NCBI RefSeq assembly: GCF_001298735.1
Contig: NZ_CYSP01000001.1
Span: forward strand, 186,001 to 250,000
DNA length: 64,000 bases
Direction: 5' to 3'
Source of the DNA: Propionispora sp. 2/2-37
GTDB taxonomy: Bacteria; Bacillota; Negativicutes; Propionisporales; Propionisporaceae
Both the position numbers and the translations under genes were made by a program. The notes beneath the pieces are model-generated. The model ran no database searches. It was not told the DNA's origin and was given only the letters and a program-made list of their open reading frames with translations. Position 1 is the first letter of the stretch. Every line of letters begins with the position of its first letter. This document shows, in pieces, positions 8,184 to 18,547 of this stretch.

Positions 8184-9980
8184 ATGAAGCTAGAAAACAT
8201 CAGAAATTTTTCAATTATTGCACATATAGATCACGGCAAATCAACCTTAGCTGACCGGCTTTTAGAATATACCGGCGCTTTGTCCGCACGTGAAATGGAA
8301 GATCAGGTTCTGGATCAGATGGAACTGGAACGCGAACGGGGGATAACCATTAAAGCACAGGCAGTCAGATTGGAATATATTGCTGAAAATGGCGAAAAAT
8401 ATATGCTGAATCTCATTGATACCCCGGGGCATGTAGACTTTACTTATGAGGTATCTCGTAGCCTTGCCGCTTGTGAAGGTGCTCTGCTGGTGGTAGATGC
8501 CGCACAGGGAATAGAGGCGCAGACCCTGGCCAACGTGTACCTGGCATTAGAACACGATTTGGAAATTGTACCGGTGATTAATAAGATCGATTTGCCCAGT
8601 GCGGATCCGGAAAAAGTAAAGCAGGAAATTGAGGATGTAATTGGCTTGGATGCTTCGGAAGCAGTATTGGTCAGTGCGAAGACCGGACTTGGAATTGGAG
8701 AGGTTTTGGAAGCCGTTGTAAAGAAGATTCCCGCTCCTAGGGGGAATAGTGATGATCCCCTCAGCGCTTTGATTTTTGATTCCCATTTTGATCCCTACAA
8801 AGGAGTTATTGCCTATGTCCGTGTCATCAGTGGAAAAATTATTCCGGGAATGAAAATTAAAATGATGGCAACCGACAAGGTTTTTGATGTTACGGAGGTT
8901 GGCATCTTTCGGCCGTTTCTTGCCAATGTTGATATTTTAGAGGCCGGTCAGGTTGGCTTTCTGGCGGCCAGCATCAAAAATGTTAAGGATGCCAGAGTGG
9001 GAGATACCATTACCGGTGCAGACCGCCCGGTTGGACATCCGCTGCCTGGCTACCGGAAAATTAATCCAATGGTATACTGTGGATTGTACCCTGTTGACAG
9101 CGCTGATTATGAAAACCTGCGTGATGCACTGGAAAAACTGCAGTTAAATGATGCTGCGCTGGTGTTTGAACCCGAAACATCAATTGCATTAGGATTTGGT
9201 TTTCGCTGTGGTTTCCTGGGTCTTTTGCACATGGACGTTATTCAGGAACGCCTGGAGCGGGAATATAACCTAACACTGATTACCACGGCACCCAGTGTTA
9301 TTTTTAAGGTAACCAAAACCGATGGAGAAGTAGTAAGCATTGATAATCCTTCACGGCTGCCTACACCACAGGAAATTGACCATATAGACGAACCTTATGT
9401 GAGAGCGACCGTGATTGTACCCAAAGATCATGTAGGGGCGGTCATGGAATTGTCACAGGAAAAACGCGGCGATTTTAAGGATATGAAATATCTGGATCCG
9501 ACGCGTGTTATGCTGACTTATCATTTACCACTCAGCGAAATTATCTATGATTATTTCGACCGTCTCAAATCCTCGACGCGCGGCTATGCTTCCCTTGACT
9601 ATGAACTAATTGGGTATCAGACTTCGCAACTGGTAAAATTGGACATTCTTCTAAACGGCGATCCGGTAGATGCTTTGTCCAATATTGTTCACCGCGACAA
9701 GGCACAATACCGGGGCCGACAATTGGCGGAAAAACTTAAGGAAATTATTCCTCGACAGATGTTTGAGATCCCCATTCAGGCGGCGATCGGCAATAAGGTG
9801 ATTGCCAGAGAGACGGTACGTGCCTTGCGTAAAGACGTGCTGGCCAAATGCTATGGCGGTGATATTTCCCGTAAACGCAAACTTTTGGAAAAGCAAAAAG
9901 AAGGTAAAAAACGCATGAAACAAGTTGGCAGTGTGGATATACCGCAAGAAGCTTTTATGGCCATATTAAAAATGGATTAG
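8184..9980 (+). CDS. lepA: Translation elongation factor 4 (LepA)
   Basis: The 598-residue translational GTPase acts on stalled or mis-translocated ribosomes and in 30S biogenesis. The N-terminal G domain has AHIDHGKST (residues 13-21), the switch-region [18 protein letters not shown] and NKIDLP. Domain II, the EF-G-like domains III and V, and the LepA-specific C-terminal domain (ending with [17 protein letters not shown]) follow. Length is normal for LepA. ATG 8184 has a GAGGAG site. hemW begins 5 bases after the stop codon, giving the common lepA-hemW operon. Confidence 0.97.
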   Translation: MKLENIRNFSIIAHIDHGKSTLADRLLEYTGALSAREMEDQVLDQMELERERGITIKAQAVRLEYIAENGEKYMLNLIDTPGHVDFTYEVSRSLAACEGALLVVDAAQGIEAQTLANVYLALEHDLEIVPVINKIDLPSADPEKVKQEIEDVIGLDASEAVLVSAKTGLGIGEVLEAVVKKIPAPRGNSDDPLSALIFDSHFDPYKGVIAYVRVISGKIIPGMKIKMMATDKVFDVTEVGIFRPFLANVDILEAGQVGFLAASIKNVKDARVGDTITGADRPVGHPLPGYRKINPMVYCGLYPVDSADYENLRDALEKLQLNDAALVFEPETSIALGFGFRCGFLGLLHMDVIQERLEREYNLTLITTAPSVIFKVTKTDGEVVSIDNPSRLPTPQEIDHIDEPYVRATVIVPKDHVGAVMELSQEKRGDFKDMKYLDPTRVMLTYHLPLSEIIYDYFDRLKSSTRGYASLDYELIGYQTSQLVKLDILLNGDPVDALSNIVHRDKAQYRGRQLAEKLKEIIPRQMFEIPIQAAIGNKVIARETVRALRKDVLAKCYGGDISRKRKLLEKQKEGKKRMKQVGSVDIPQEAFMAILKMD

Positions 9981-9985
9981 AGATC

Positions 9986-11128
9986 ATGAACCTGGGGTTA
10001 TATATCCATATACCATTTTGCCGGAAAAAATGTTTTTATTGTGATTTTCCTTCTTCTGTTGTTTCCGAAGCTGTTTATGCCGACTATGTTAATGCCTTAT
10101 GCAGGGAAATAGCGATACGGCAAAAAAATATGCCGGAGGCGGTTCTCGATACCGTGTTTATCGGCGGGGGGACGCCGACTGTGCTTAGTGCCGGGCAGTT
10201 AGCTAGTATTCTCGGTTGCCTGCAGGCACATTTTCTCTTTACTAACCAAACAGAAATAACGATTGAAGCCAATCCCGGAACGGTAAATAGGGAAAAGCTG
10301 GCCGTTTTAAAAGCAGCAGGAGTTAACCGAATTAGCTTTGGTGTACAGTCATTTTCCGGAGATATTTTGCGGCAAATCGGCAGGATTCATTCCGGAGCAG
10401 AAGCTGTTGAAGCCATTATGAACGCCAGGGAAGCAGGTATCAGCAACATCAATATTGATTTAATGTACGGTTTGCCAGCTCAACACATCACGGATATAAT
10501 GGATAGTATCCAGAAGGCCATCGAACTTGGCGTGCGGCACATGTCGGTTTACGGTCTGCAAATTGAGGAAGCAACACCTTTTGCTAGGCTGGAATCACAG
10601 GGTTTACTGCAACTACCCAGTGAAGAAGAAGAAGCTGCCATGTATGAATTTGTGACCCGTTTTTTACCTGAACAAGGCTATCAACGGTATGAAATTTCCA
10701 ATTATGCAGTACAGGATGCAAAATGTTGTCATAATTTAAAATACTGGCATTATCAGCCGTATTTAGGCCTGGGAGCGGCAGCTCATTCCTTTTTTGACGG
10801 GCGCAGGACGGCCAATACGGCGGATATAAAAAAATATATTAACGCTCTGCAGGGACAGAATGCTGTTTTGCCGGTGGGCTTTGCCGAGAAACTGGATAGA
10901 GAGACAGCTATGGCGGAGTTTATGTTTTTAGCTTTGCGCACAACTGAAGGCTGTGCCTGGCAAGCTTTTTATGACTATTTTCATATGGATTTTTTTATAA
11001 AATATAAGGAGATAATTGAGACCTTTTCCCAAAAAAAACTTCTGGAGGTAACGGCAACAGGGATACGGCTTACCTCTTTAGGGATGCAATATGGCAATAC
11101 GGTTTTCAGCTCTTTTTTGCCGGATTGA
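9986..11128 (+). CDS. hemW: HemW, radical SAM heme chaperone (formerly HemN-like)
   Basis: The 380-residue radical SAM protein binds heme and a 4Fe-4S cluster. The cluster motif is C12-x3-C16-x2-C19 in IPFCRKKCFYCDF, followed by GGGTPTVLS. It lacks the fourth cysteine (CxC) found right after this motif in true HemN, and it contains the HemW-type C-terminal domain, so HemW is preferred over oxygen-independent coproporphyrinogen oxidase. It is co-transcribed with lepA. The heat-shock operon begins about 20 bases downstream with its own promoter. Confidence 0.9.
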   Translation: MNLGLYIHIPFCRKKCFYCDFPSSVVSEAVYADYVNALCREIAIRQKNMPEAVLDTVFIGGGTPTVLSAGQLASILGCLQAHFLFTNQTEITIEANPGTVNREKLAVLKAAGVNRISFGVQSFSGDILRQIGRIHSGAEAVEAIMNAREAGISNINIDLMYGLPAQHITDIMDSIQKAIELGVRHMSVYGLQIEEATPFARLESQGLLQLPSEEEEAAMYEFVTRFLPEQGYQRYEISNYAVQDAKCCHNLKYWHYQPYLGLGAAAHSFFDGRRTANTADIKKYINALQGQNAVLPVGFAEKLDRETAMAEFMFLALRTTEGCAWQAFYDYFHMDFFIKYKEIIETFSQKKLLEVTATGIRLTSLGMQYGNTVFSSFLPD

Positions 11129-11148
11129 GGGGAAATAATCTAAGCATC

Positions 11149-11177
11149 TTGACAGTTGGCTAAAGGAGTGGTATTTT
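11149..11177 (+). promoter_or_regulatory. Sigma-A promoter of the hrcA-dnaK operon
   Basis: Consensus TTGACA at 11149-11154, a 17-base spacer and TATTTT at 11172-11177. The CIRCE operator begins 13 bases downstream, so it overlaps or follows the start point. Confidence 0.65.
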
Positions 11178-11189
11178 TTTATATAGATA

Positions 11190-11216
11190 TTAGCACTCTA
11201 TGAAGTAGAGTGCTAA
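11190..11216 (+). promoter_or_regulatory. CIRCE operator, binding site of HrcA
   Basis: TTAGCACTC, nine bases, then GAGTGCTAA. Both arms match the known CIRCE consensus perfectly. It lies between the promoter and hrcA, so HrcA should repress its own operon at normal temperature. No second CIRCE copy was seen in the window. Confidence 0.97.
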
Positions 11217-11233
11217 CAACAGGAGGTGGAATC

Positions 11234-12262
11234 ATGTTAGATGAGCGCAAACGCAAAATTCTGCAAGCGATAATTGACGATTATATTTCCACCGCTGAAC
11301 CGATTGGTTCGAGAACCATTGCGCGTAAGTATGACTTGGGGGTAAGTCCTGCTACTATTAGAAATGAAATGGCCGATCTTGAATTGCTGGGGTATATTGA
11401 ACAGCCGCATACTTCTTCCGGTCGTGTACCTTCTGTCAAGGGCTACCGGTTTTATGTGGACTGTTTGATGGAACCGTTAAGCTTATCTAAACATGAAGTT
11501 GCTTTAATCAATAACTGGTATCAGGCAAAGGTGCAGCGTATTGATGAAGTATTCCAGGAGACTGCCAAAATTATTTCACGCATGACCCGGAATATTTCCA
11601 TGGTATTGGCGCCGCAATTGTCCCCATGTATTTTTAAATATATTCAATTTTTACCGCTTGATGAATATCGGGTTATTTTGGTTATTGTGACCGATACCGG
11701 GTTCGTTGATAATAAAATCATGAATATACCGGACGGTATTGTATTTGAAGATTTGCAAAAAATAGCGGACAGTATTAACGCCCGTCTTGGTGGCTTATCT
11801 TTTGACAGGATACAGACTTCCGTTTTAAAGGAAATACAGCAGACTATCTTACCGGGAACGGATTTACTGGAAACTGCTCTGGCTAATATCAAAAAGGCAT
11901 TATTTGTCGAAAAAAATGAAAAACTATATTTAGGCGGCACTACCCAGATGTTAAAACAGCCTGAGTTTCGCAATATCGATAAAATTCAGGGCTTGCTGAC
12001 TATGCTTGAAGAGGAGCGCCTGCTTTGTGATATTCTGCAGAAGAAGGATGAAGACGGTGTTATTATAACTATCGGGCAAGAGAATAAATATAGTGGTATT
12101 CAGGATTGCAGTGTCGTTCAGGCCACCTACCGGATAGACGGTCAGATTGTTGGGACTGTTGCTGTTTTGGGGCCGACCAGGATGGAGTATCGTAAAATTA
12201 TTAGTATTCTTGATTTTATGCACAAACATCTGGGTGAAATACTGGTTAAGTATAAAGCCTAA
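11234..12262 (+). CDS. hrcA: Heat-inducible transcription repressor HrcA
   Basis: The 342-residue repressor binds CIRCE and releases it on heat shock. The N-terminal winged helix (LDERKRKILQAIIDDYI, then GVSPATIRNEMADLE and GYIEQPHTSSGRVPS) is followed by the GAF-like dimerization domain, ending with ISILDFMHKHLGEIL. The start is ATG 11234, preceded by AGGAGGTGG. An in-frame GTG at 11210 lies inside the CIRCE operator and is not a plausible start. It is the first gene of the operon and should set the level of all heat-shock genes after it, including the unusual chaperonin. Confidence 0.97.
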   Translation: MLDERKRKILQAIIDDYISTAEPIGSRTIARKYDLGVSPATIRNEMADLELLGYIEQPHTSSGRVPSVKGYRFYVDCLMEPLSLSKHEVALINNWYQAKVQRIDEVFQETAKIISRMTRNISMVLAPQLSPCIFKYIQFLPLDEYRVILVIVTDTGFVDNKIMNIPDGIVFEDLQKIADSINARLGGLSFDRIQTSVLKEIQQTILPGTDLLETALANIKKALFVEKNEKLYLGGTTQMLKQPEFRNIDKIQGLLTMLEEERLLCDILQKKDEDGVIITIGQENKYSGIQDCSVVQATYRIDGQIVGTVAVLGPTRMEYRKIISILDFMHKHLGEILVKYKA

Positions 12263-12314
12263 GTTTCAATTGCTATGGCGGGCAATCCGTTTTGGACATA
12301 GGGGGAACATGTGC

Positions 12315-13898
12315 ATGAATTTAAAACCGGCTGGAAGTGGAGCGGACATAGATGAAAGATTGTCGGCATTGACGACCAACACGAATGCGGTGCGAGCCGT
12401 TACGGCCGCTATTGAAAGAACGATTGGGCCTAAAGGTCTGGATACAATGCTGGTAGACCGCCTAGGGAATGTCATTATAACCAATGACGGTGTTACTATT
12501 TTAGATAAAATGGATGTAAATCATCCTGCTGCCAAAATGTTGATTAATATTGCCAAGGCGCAGCAGGAAGAAGTAGGAGACGGAACTACGACAGCGACGC
12601 TGCTTGCCGGACGGCTGGTTGATGAGGGATTAAATCAGGTATTGCGGGGAGTTCCGGTAGCCCGGGTAATTGAAGGAATTAATTATGGAATTGGGCAAGC
12701 TATACAGGCCATACACAGTTATAGTAGAAATATCACTGCTGTTGATGATCCCGTAGTAAAGCGAATCGCCATGATTGCCGGGCGTGAACATGAAGATATT
12801 GCGGAACTTGTAGTACGGGCTGCTCAGCTTATTGGCTTTGAAAAATTGCAGGATACACATTTTAAATTATCAGAGATCATTACAGCGGAAGAAGGGGCTG
12901 ATAATGAGGTTTTTATGGGAGTTGTCATCAATAAAGAACGAATGAATCAAGAAATGCCTAAAAAGCTTACGGATGTTAAAGTTTTAATTATTGATGATGC
13001 ACTTGAACCGGAGAGAATCAGTGATGAGGCTTTGAGCACCGAAACTGGTTTCAGGCGTTATGTGGAACTGCAGGATGAGTTTAAGGCAAATATTCGTAAA
13101 ATAATTGCTCTTGGTATTCAATTTGTTTTGGTGGATCGTGGTGTTCATAGCGATGCCGAAGAATTGCTGACTGATGCCGGAGTGATGGTAGTGCAGCGGG
13201 TTGCTGCAAAGGAACTGCGGCGTGTAGCTGAGCATAGCGGAGCAAGAATGCTTAAACGGACCGGTTTAAAGAAGGCTTTAGACGATCTTGAAAAATACAT
13301 AGGATATGCAGAAACCGTATATGAAGATAAAAAGCTGGAACAGGTGCGTATGCTGGGCGGGAAGGGGAAGCCGATGGCGACAATCCTGGTTGGGGCAGCA
13401 ACCGAAGAAGTGGTGGGAGAACGGGAGCGAATTGCCAGGGATGCTGCTTCCAGCGTACAGGCTGCAATCAGGGGAGGCTATGTAGCTGGTGGCGGCTCGA
13501 TAGAGATTGCGGTAGCCCGTTTAGTGGATCAAGCCCGCGTCAGTACCAAGGGTATGGCGGCTTATGGCCTGGATTGTGTAGTGAATGCACTGAAACAGCC
13601 TTTATCGCAGATTGTAGATAATGCGGGGTACAATCCGCTGGAAAAGGTGGAAGAGGTAATTACCGCACAGGAAACCCGACAAAAAGAATCGCTGGGAATT
13701 GACTGTGATACCGGAAAGGTTGCCGATATGCTGGCATTGGGAGTGGTTGATCCTGTTCCGGTAAAACTTCATGCCATTAAGGTTGCGGGAGAAGTGGCAA
13801 CAGCTATTTTACGAATTGATACCATTATTAAAATGAAGGAAACGGATGGCGGTACTGCTGTTGCTGATTGTAAAACGGCTGCACTGCCGGGAGTTTAA
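12315..13898 (+). CDS. Archaeal-type (group III) chaperonin, thermosome/Cpn60 superfamily
   Basis: This is a protein of about 527 residues that looks like an archaeal thermosome subunit rather than GroEL. Visible blocks: GPKGLDTMLVD, NDGVTILDKMDV, GDGTTTATLLAG (GDGTTT at 88-93, the ATP site), RARD-type ERIARDAASS with the catalytic Asp near residue 376, GGYVAGGGSIEIAVA, and GYNPLEKVEE. The apical region contains a long insert (about residues 235-280) matching the built-in helical lid of group II/III chaperonins, so no GroES should be needed. Such chaperonins are known in a few bacteria such as Carboxydothermus, in the dnaK operon, and the same place is used here between hrcA and grpE. Starts at 12315 or 12309 are both possible after AGGGGG. 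Confidence 0.9.
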   Translation: MNLKPAGSGADIDERLSALTTNTNAVRAVTAAIERTIGPKGLDTMLVDRLGNVIITNDGVTILDKMDVNHPAAKMLINIAKAQQEEVGDGTTTATLLAGRLVDEGLNQVLRGVPVARVIEGINYGIGQAIQAIHSYSRNITAVDDPVVKRIAMIAGREHEDIAELVVRAAQLIGFEKLQDTHFKLSEIITAEEGADNEVFMGVVINKERMNQEMPKKLTDVKVLIIDDALEPERISDEALSTETGFRRYVELQDEFKANIRKIIALGIQFVLVDRGVHSDAEELLTDAGVMVVQRVAAKELRRVAEHSGARMLKRTGLKKALDDLEKYIGYAETVYEDKKLEQVRMLGGKGKPMATILVGAATEEVVGERERIARDAASSVQAAIRGGYVAGGGSIEIAVARLVDQARVSTKGMAAYGLDCVVNALKQPLSQIVDNAGYNPLEKVEEVITAQETRQKESLGIDCDTGKVADMLALGVVDPVPVKLHAIKVAGEVATAILRIDTIIKMKETDGGTAVADCKTAALPGV

Positions 13899-13920
13899 CT
13901 ATTTAGGTGAGGTGAATGAA

Positions 13921-14505
13921 GTGGCAGAAACTATGGAGAAAATAAATCAGGAGGAAAATAAATTCACTGAGCAAACAGAGGTAAATGAAGAGACAGCCAG
14001 TCAGAATGAAGAGACAGCAGATTTACCGGAAAATTCCGAACTGGAAAAACTAAGAATAGAGCTTAGTGAAAAAGAGGCATTGCTTAATGAGCAAAGTGAA
14101 CGGTTTAAGCGTTTACAGGCTGATTTCGAAAATTTTAAAAGGCGTACCCGCCAGGAAAAAGAAGAATTGTCTAATATTATGGCTCAAAATATAGTCTATG
14201 ATATTCTACCGGTACTGGATAATTTCGAGAGAGCCTTACAGAATGCGAATACAGACGATGCCGCAGGATTTTTGTCCGGGATTCAGATGATTCATCGTCA
14301 GTTCACAGATGTCATGGAAAAAATTGGCCTAACTCCTATTGAAGCGCTGGGTAAACAGTTTGATCCGCAGCATCATGAAGCTGTCATGAGTGTTGAAGAT
14401 GCTGAACAACTGGATGGAATGATCTTGGAAGAATTGCAGAAAGGTTATATTGTGCGCGGGAAGGTTATCCGCCCAAGTATGGTTAAGGTTGTTAATAATT
14501 CGTAA
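13921..14505 (+). CDS. grpE: Nucleotide exchange factor GrpE
   Basis: The 194-residue protein should release ADP from DnaK. A long Glu/Gln-rich, coiled-coil N-terminal half (to about residue 75) leads to the GrpE core: RFKRLQADFENFKRRT, LPVLDNFERAL, GIQMIHRQF, and GKQFDPQHHEAVM near the C-terminus. The start is taken as GTG 13921, after an AGGTGAGGTG site. ATG 13933 is a second choice. It starts 22 bases after the chaperonin gene, so the two are surely co-transcribed, and is followed by dnaK. Confidence 0.95.
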   Translation: MAETMEKINQEENKFTEQTEVNEETASQNEETADLPENSELEKLRIELSEKEALLNEQSERFKRLQADFENFKRRTRQEKEELSNIMAQNIVYDILPVLDNFERALQNANTDDAAGFLSGIQMIHRQFTDVMEKIGLTPIEALGKQFDPQHHEAVMSVEDAEQLDGMILEELQKGYIVRGKVIRPSMVKVVNNS

Positions 14506-14542
14506 GAATTGTATAGATATTAATTTTTAGGAGGAATTAACT

Positions 14543-16381
14543 ATGGGAAAAGTTATTGGGATAGACCTTGGTACAACGAACTCAGTCGTTGCAGTAATGG
14601 AAGGCGGGGAGCCGGTAGTTATTGCCAATGCGGAAGGCAGTAGAATTACTCCATCCGTTGTGGGCTTTTCGAAGACCGGTGAACGGTTAGTCGGTCAGTT
14701 GGCAAAACGCCAGGCCGTTTCTAATCCGGACCGGACTATCAGTTCGATCAAACGGCATATGGGAACAACATATAAAGTAAAAATAGATGAAAAAGAATAC
14801 AGCCCCCAGGAGATTTCAGCCATGGTGCTGCAAAAACTGAAAGCAGATGCGGAAGCGTATTTGGGAGAAACGGTATCGCAGGCGGTAATTACCGTTCCTG
14901 CATATTTTAGCGATAGTCAGCGGCAGGCTACCAAAGACGCGGGCACTATTGCCGGATTGGAAGTACTGCGGATTATCAATGAGCCTACAGCTGCTGCGCT
15001 GGCATATGGTTTAGACAAGGGTGAAGATCATACCATTCTAGTTTTTGACTTGGGTGGAGGTACTTTCGACGTTTCTATTTTAGAATTGGGTGACGGCGTT
15101 TTTGAAGTTAAGGCAACCAATGGCAATAACCGATTAGGCGGCGATGATTTTGACGAACGTATTATGAACTGGCTGATCGCTGAATTTAAAAAAGAGACGG
15201 GTATTGATTTGTCCAGTGACCGTATGGCAGCACAGCGGTTGCGTGAAGCCGCCGAAAAAGCAAAAATCGAATTGTCCGGTGTGCTAACGACTAATATTAA
15301 TCTGCCATTTATTACTGCGGATCAAAGTGGTCCTAAACATATGGATATCAGTTTAACCCGGGCCAAATTCGAGGAATTGACCGCTGATTTGGTGGAAGCT
15401 ACCATGGGACCTACCCGGCAAGCTATGTCCGACGCTGGACTGCAGCCCAAAGATATTCATAAAGTTATTTTGGTTGGTGGTTCGACCCGTATCCCGGCCG
15501 TACAGGAAGCAATTAAAAAATTCTTGGGTACAGAACCGCATCGCGGTGTCAACCCGGATGAATGCGTTGCCATCGGTGCTGCCATTCAGGCAGGTGTTTT
15601 GGTCGGTGATGTAAAAGATGTTTTACTTTTGGATGTAACACCGCTGTCTTTAGGTATTGAAACCCTTGGCGGTGTATTTACCAAAATTATTGAACGTAAT
15701 ACAACCATTCCAACCAAAAAAAGCCAGATTTTTTCCACTGCGGCTGATAATCAGCCTTCTGTAGACATTCATGTTTTGCAGGGCGAACGGGAAATGGCCA
15801 GCTATAATAAAACACTTGGCAGATTCGAATTATCGGATATTCCGCCGGCTCCCCGTGGCGTACCGCGTATTGAAGTTACTTTTGACATTGATGCCAATGG
15901 TATTGTGCATGTATCGGCCAAGGACATGGGCACAGGTAAAGAACAAAAGATCACCATCACTTCTTCCGGCGGAATGGATAAAGAGGATATTGAACGTATG
16001 GTAAAAGAAGCGGAAGCGCATGCCGCTGAAGATAAAAAACGCAAAGAAGAAGTAGAGGTACGCAATAACGCTGACTCGTTGGTCTATCAGGCGGAAAAGA
16101 CAGTTAAGGAAATGGGTGACAAGGCCGATAAAACATTAGTTGATAAAGTGAAAGCAGCGGCTGATAAGTTGAAAGAAACGCTTAAAGGCAGTGATATTGA
16201 AAAAATAAAAGCAGATACAGAAGAACTCACCAAGCCTTTATATGAATTAACTTCAGCTGTATACAGCCAAGCCAGCCCGGAACAGGGGGCACCGGCGTCT
16301 GGGCCCAGTGAAGGGACAAAGTCCGGAGATGAAAAGATTGTCGATGCTGAATATAAAGTAATGGATGATGACAAGAAATAA
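14543..16381 (+). CDS. dnaK: Chaperone DnaK (Hsp70)
   Basis: The 612-residue Hsp70 has all expected parts. The ATPase domain (1-about 355) contains [50 protein letters not shown] and [11 protein letters not shown]. The substrate-binding domain follows with [14 protein letters not shown] and the C-terminal helical lid. The tail ends with [16 protein letters not shown], close to the usual EEVVDADYEVVDDD type. It lacks the extra loop of about 24 residues found in Gram-negative DnaK, as in other Firmicutes. A TAGGAGG site precedes ATG 14543. Confidence 0.98.
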   Translation: MGKVIGIDLGTTNSVVAVMEGGEPVVIANAEGSRITPSVVGFSKTGERLVGQLAKRQAVSNPDRTISSIKRHMGTTYKVKIDEKEYSPQEISAMVLQKLKADAEAYLGETVSQAVITVPAYFSDSQRQATKDAGTIAGLEVLRIINEPTAAALAYGLDKGEDHTILVFDLGGGTFDVSILELGDGVFEVKATNGNNRLGGDDFDERIMNWLIAEFKKETGIDLSSDRMAAQRLREAAEKAKIELSGVLTTNINLPFITADQSGPKHMDISLTRAKFEELTADLVEATMGPTRQAMSDAGLQPKDIHKVILVGGSTRIPAVQEAIKKFLGTEPHRGVNPDECVAIGAAIQAGVLVGDVKDVLLLDVTPLSLGIETLGGVFTKIIERNTTIPTKKSQIFSTAADNQPSVDIHVLQGEREMASYNKTLGRFELSDIPPAPRGVPRIEVTFDIDANGIVHVSAKDMGTGKEQKITITSSGGMDKEDIERMVKEAEAHAAEDKKRKEEVEVRNNADSLVYQAEKTVKEMGDKADKTLVDKVKAAADKLKETLKGSDIEKIKADTEELTKPLYELTSAVYSQASPEQGAPASGPSEGTKSGDEKIVDAEYKVMDDDKK

Positions 16382-16407
16382 AATAAATAGCTGTAGGATG
16401 GTGTAAA

Positions 16408-17550
16408 GTGAGCAAAAAAGATTATTATGAATTGCTGGGTGTATCGAAATCAGCATCCGAAGACGAAATAAAAAAAGCATTTCGTAAACTAGCCCGCAAG
16501 TACCATCCTGACGTCAATCGTGATAATCCTAAGGAAGCGGAAATTAAATTTAAAGAAATAAATGAAGCTTATGAGGTATTATCCGATCCCCAGCGCCGAG
16601 CGCAGTATGACCAATTTGGCCATGCTGCGTTCGATGGTGCCCGGGGTGGTGGTCCTGGTGGAGATTTTGGGTTTGGCGCCAGTGGTGGATTTTCCGATAT
16701 ATTTGATATGTTTTTTGGAGGCCAGTCGGGGTTCGGTTTTGGCGGGCGACAGTCCGGGCCGGAAAAAGGAGCAGATTTACGTTATGATCTGGAAATTGCA
16801 TTTGAGGAAGCGGCCTTTGGAATTGAGAAAGAAGTTCAAATACCGCGTACCGAAGAGTGTGTGACTTGTAAAGGGTCAGGGGCTGCTCCGGGAACCCATC
16901 CCGAGACCTGCCCGCAATGCAAAGGTACCGGACAGGTACAGGTCATGCAAAATACGCCTTTTGGCCGAATGGTCAATGTGAAGACTTGTGAACGTTGCCA
17001 TGGTGAAGGGAAAATTGTTCCAAATCCTTGTCGGGATTGTCACGGGCGCGGAAAAGTGCGCACAAAACGCAAAATTAAAATCAAAGTTCCTGCCGGCGTA
17101 GACAATGGTTCTCGTTTACGTATGGCACATGAGGGGGAAGCCGGAACGCGCGGCGGCCCACCTGGGGATTTATATGTATATATTTTTGTAAAATCGCACA
17201 AACTGTTTTCCCGGGAGGGCAGTGAGGTAATCTGCGAGGTACCGATCAGTTTTGTCCAGGCCTCTCTGGGGGATGAAATTGATGTACCTACGCTGGACGG
17301 TAAGGTGAAATTGCGTATTCCTGAAGGAACACAGTCAGGTACTATTTTCCGTTTAAAAGATAAGGGAATTCCTCATTTGCGAGGCAATGGACGCGGTGAT
17401 CAGCATGTCAGGGTCAAGGTTTTGACTCCACAAAAATTGTCTGAGCGGCAGAGGTCTTTACTGCAAGAGTTTGCCAAGCTGGATGGAGAAAATGTTAACC
17501 CCGAGCAAAAGAATTTTTTTAAAAAAGTGAAAGATGTTTTTGGGGTGTAA
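16408..17550 (+). CDS. dnaJ: Co-chaperone DnaJ (Hsp40)
   Basis: The 380-residue type I DnaJ stimulates DnaK ATPase activity. Its J domain (1-about 70) has the YHPDV loop with HPD. A Gly/Phe-rich linker follows (about 75-120). The zinc domain has four CxxCxGxG repeats: [24 protein letters not shown] and CRDCHGRG. The C-terminal substrate-binding domains are complete. The start is GTG 16408, preceded by AGGATGGTG. dnaJ is followed 57 bases later by prmA; a weak hairpin lies in that gap but has no T run. Confidence 0.97.
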   Translation: MSKKDYYELLGVSKSASEDEIKKAFRKLARKYHPDVNRDNPKEAEIKFKEINEAYEVLSDPQRRAQYDQFGHAAFDGARGGGPGGDFGFGASGGFSDIFDMFFGGQSGFGFGGRQSGPEKGADLRYDLEIAFEEAAFGIEKEVQIPRTEECVTCKGSGAAPGTHPETCPQCKGTGQVQVMQNTPFGRMVNVKTCERCHGEGKIVPNPCRDCHGRGKVRTKRKIKIKVPAGVDNGSRLRMAHEGEAGTRGGPPGDLYVYIFVKSHKLFSREGSEVICEVPISFVQASLGDEIDVPTLDGKVKLRIPEGTQSGTIFRLKDKGIPHLRGNGRGDQHVRVKVLTPQKLSERQRSLLQEFAKLDGENVNPEQKNFFKKVKDVFGV

Positions 17551-17607
17551 AGCGGCCTATCGTAGTAACGGCATCATAGCTTGTGCCGGTAAAAAAGGGG
17601 CGGTAAT

Positions 17608-18546
17608 ATGAAATGGGCTGAAATCAGCATCCAGACTACTCATGAGGCTACTGAAGCCGTAGCGAATATTTTCCATGATTTAGGAGCAAGCGGCGTTGTG
17701 ATTGAGGATCCCGAACTGATTAATGTATATCGGCGGAGCGGTGCCTGGGACTACTGTGATATCCCGGAAGAGACAGATATTGAAACTGTTACGGTAAAAG
17801 CATATCTGACCATGGATGAAGAACTGGACGCAAAGCTGTCTGTCTTTGAAGCACGAGTCAATGAATTGATTAAACATAATCTGGATAAAGGTAAAGGAGC
17901 GATTCACTGCCGGGAGGTTCAGGAAGAAGATTGGGCATCTGCCTGGAAGGAATATTTTCATCCCACCCGGATCAGTGATAAAATTATTATAAAACCTTCC
18001 TGGGAAGAGTATACGGCTGTTCCTGATGATATTGTTATTGAACTGGATCCCGGGATGGCTTTTGGCACAGGAACACATTTTACCACGATGATGTGCGCAC
18101 AATGTCTGGAGGAAATTGTAAAACCGGGTGATGTGGTGTTCGATGTTGGCACCGGTTCCGGTATTCTTTCTATAGTAGCAGCTAAGCTTGGTGCCGGCAG
18201 CGTTCAGTCCGTAGACTTGGATCAGGTGGCGGTGCGTGTTGCGGCTGAAAATATTAAAATTAATGATGTTCAAGATACTGTCAACGTAGTTCAAGGTGAT
18301 TTGCTGGCCGGGGTAACCGGTCAGGCCGATGTAATCGTTGCGAATATTATTGCGGATATTATCATTCATTTAATACAAGATATTCCGGGAAAGCTTAAGG
18401 ATGATGGCTACTTTATTGCAAGCGGAATTATTGGAGAGCGGGTTTCTGACGTGACGGCTGCGGTGTTGGCACATAATTTTATTGTTGAAAAAGTCGTTGA
18501 AAATGGTGGATGGGTGGCAATGGTAATCCGAAAGAGAGGCGTTTAA
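17608..18546 (+). CDS. prmA: Ribosomal protein L11 methyltransferase PrmA
   Basis: The 312-residue SAM-dependent enzyme should trimethylate ribosomal protein L11. The N-terminal L11-recognition domain (KWAEISIQTTHEATEAVANIF) is followed by DWASAWKEYFHP, the PrmA signature DPGMAFGTGTHFTT, and the SAM-binding motif VFDVGTGSGILSIVAAKLG, with NIIADII later. It lies in the common dnaJ-prmA-rsmE order at the end of heat-shock operons. rsmE starts two bases after its stop codon. Confidence 0.96.
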   Translation: MKWAEISIQTTHEATEAVANIFHDLGASGVVIEDPELINVYRRSGAWDYCDIPEETDIETVTVKAYLTMDEELDAKLSVFEARVNELIKHNLDKGKGAIHCREVQEEDWASAWKEYFHPTRISDKIIIKPSWEEYTAVPDDIVIELDPGMAFGTGTHFTTMMCAQCLEEIVKPGDVVFDVGTGSGILSIVAAKLGAGSVQSVDLDQVAVRVAAENIKINDVQDTVNVVQGDLLAGVTGQADVIVANIIADIIIHLIQDIPGKLKDDGYFIASGIIGERVSDVTAAVLAHNFIVEKVVENGGWVAMVIRKRGV

Positions 18547-18547
18547 T

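Noticed and set aside
9986-11128. Oxygen-independent coproporphyrinogen III oxidase (HemN)
   Set aside because: The extra cysteine that follows the CX3CX2C motif in HemN is replaced (CDF), which fits HemW.
11210-11233. GTG at 11210 as the start of hrcA
   Set aside because: It lies in the CIRCE operator; AGGAGGTGG directly before ATG 11234 fits the family N-terminus.
17680-18369. 229-codon minus-strand frame opposite prmA
   Set aside because: It is antisense to a clearly conserved gene and its translation lacks any recognisable motif.
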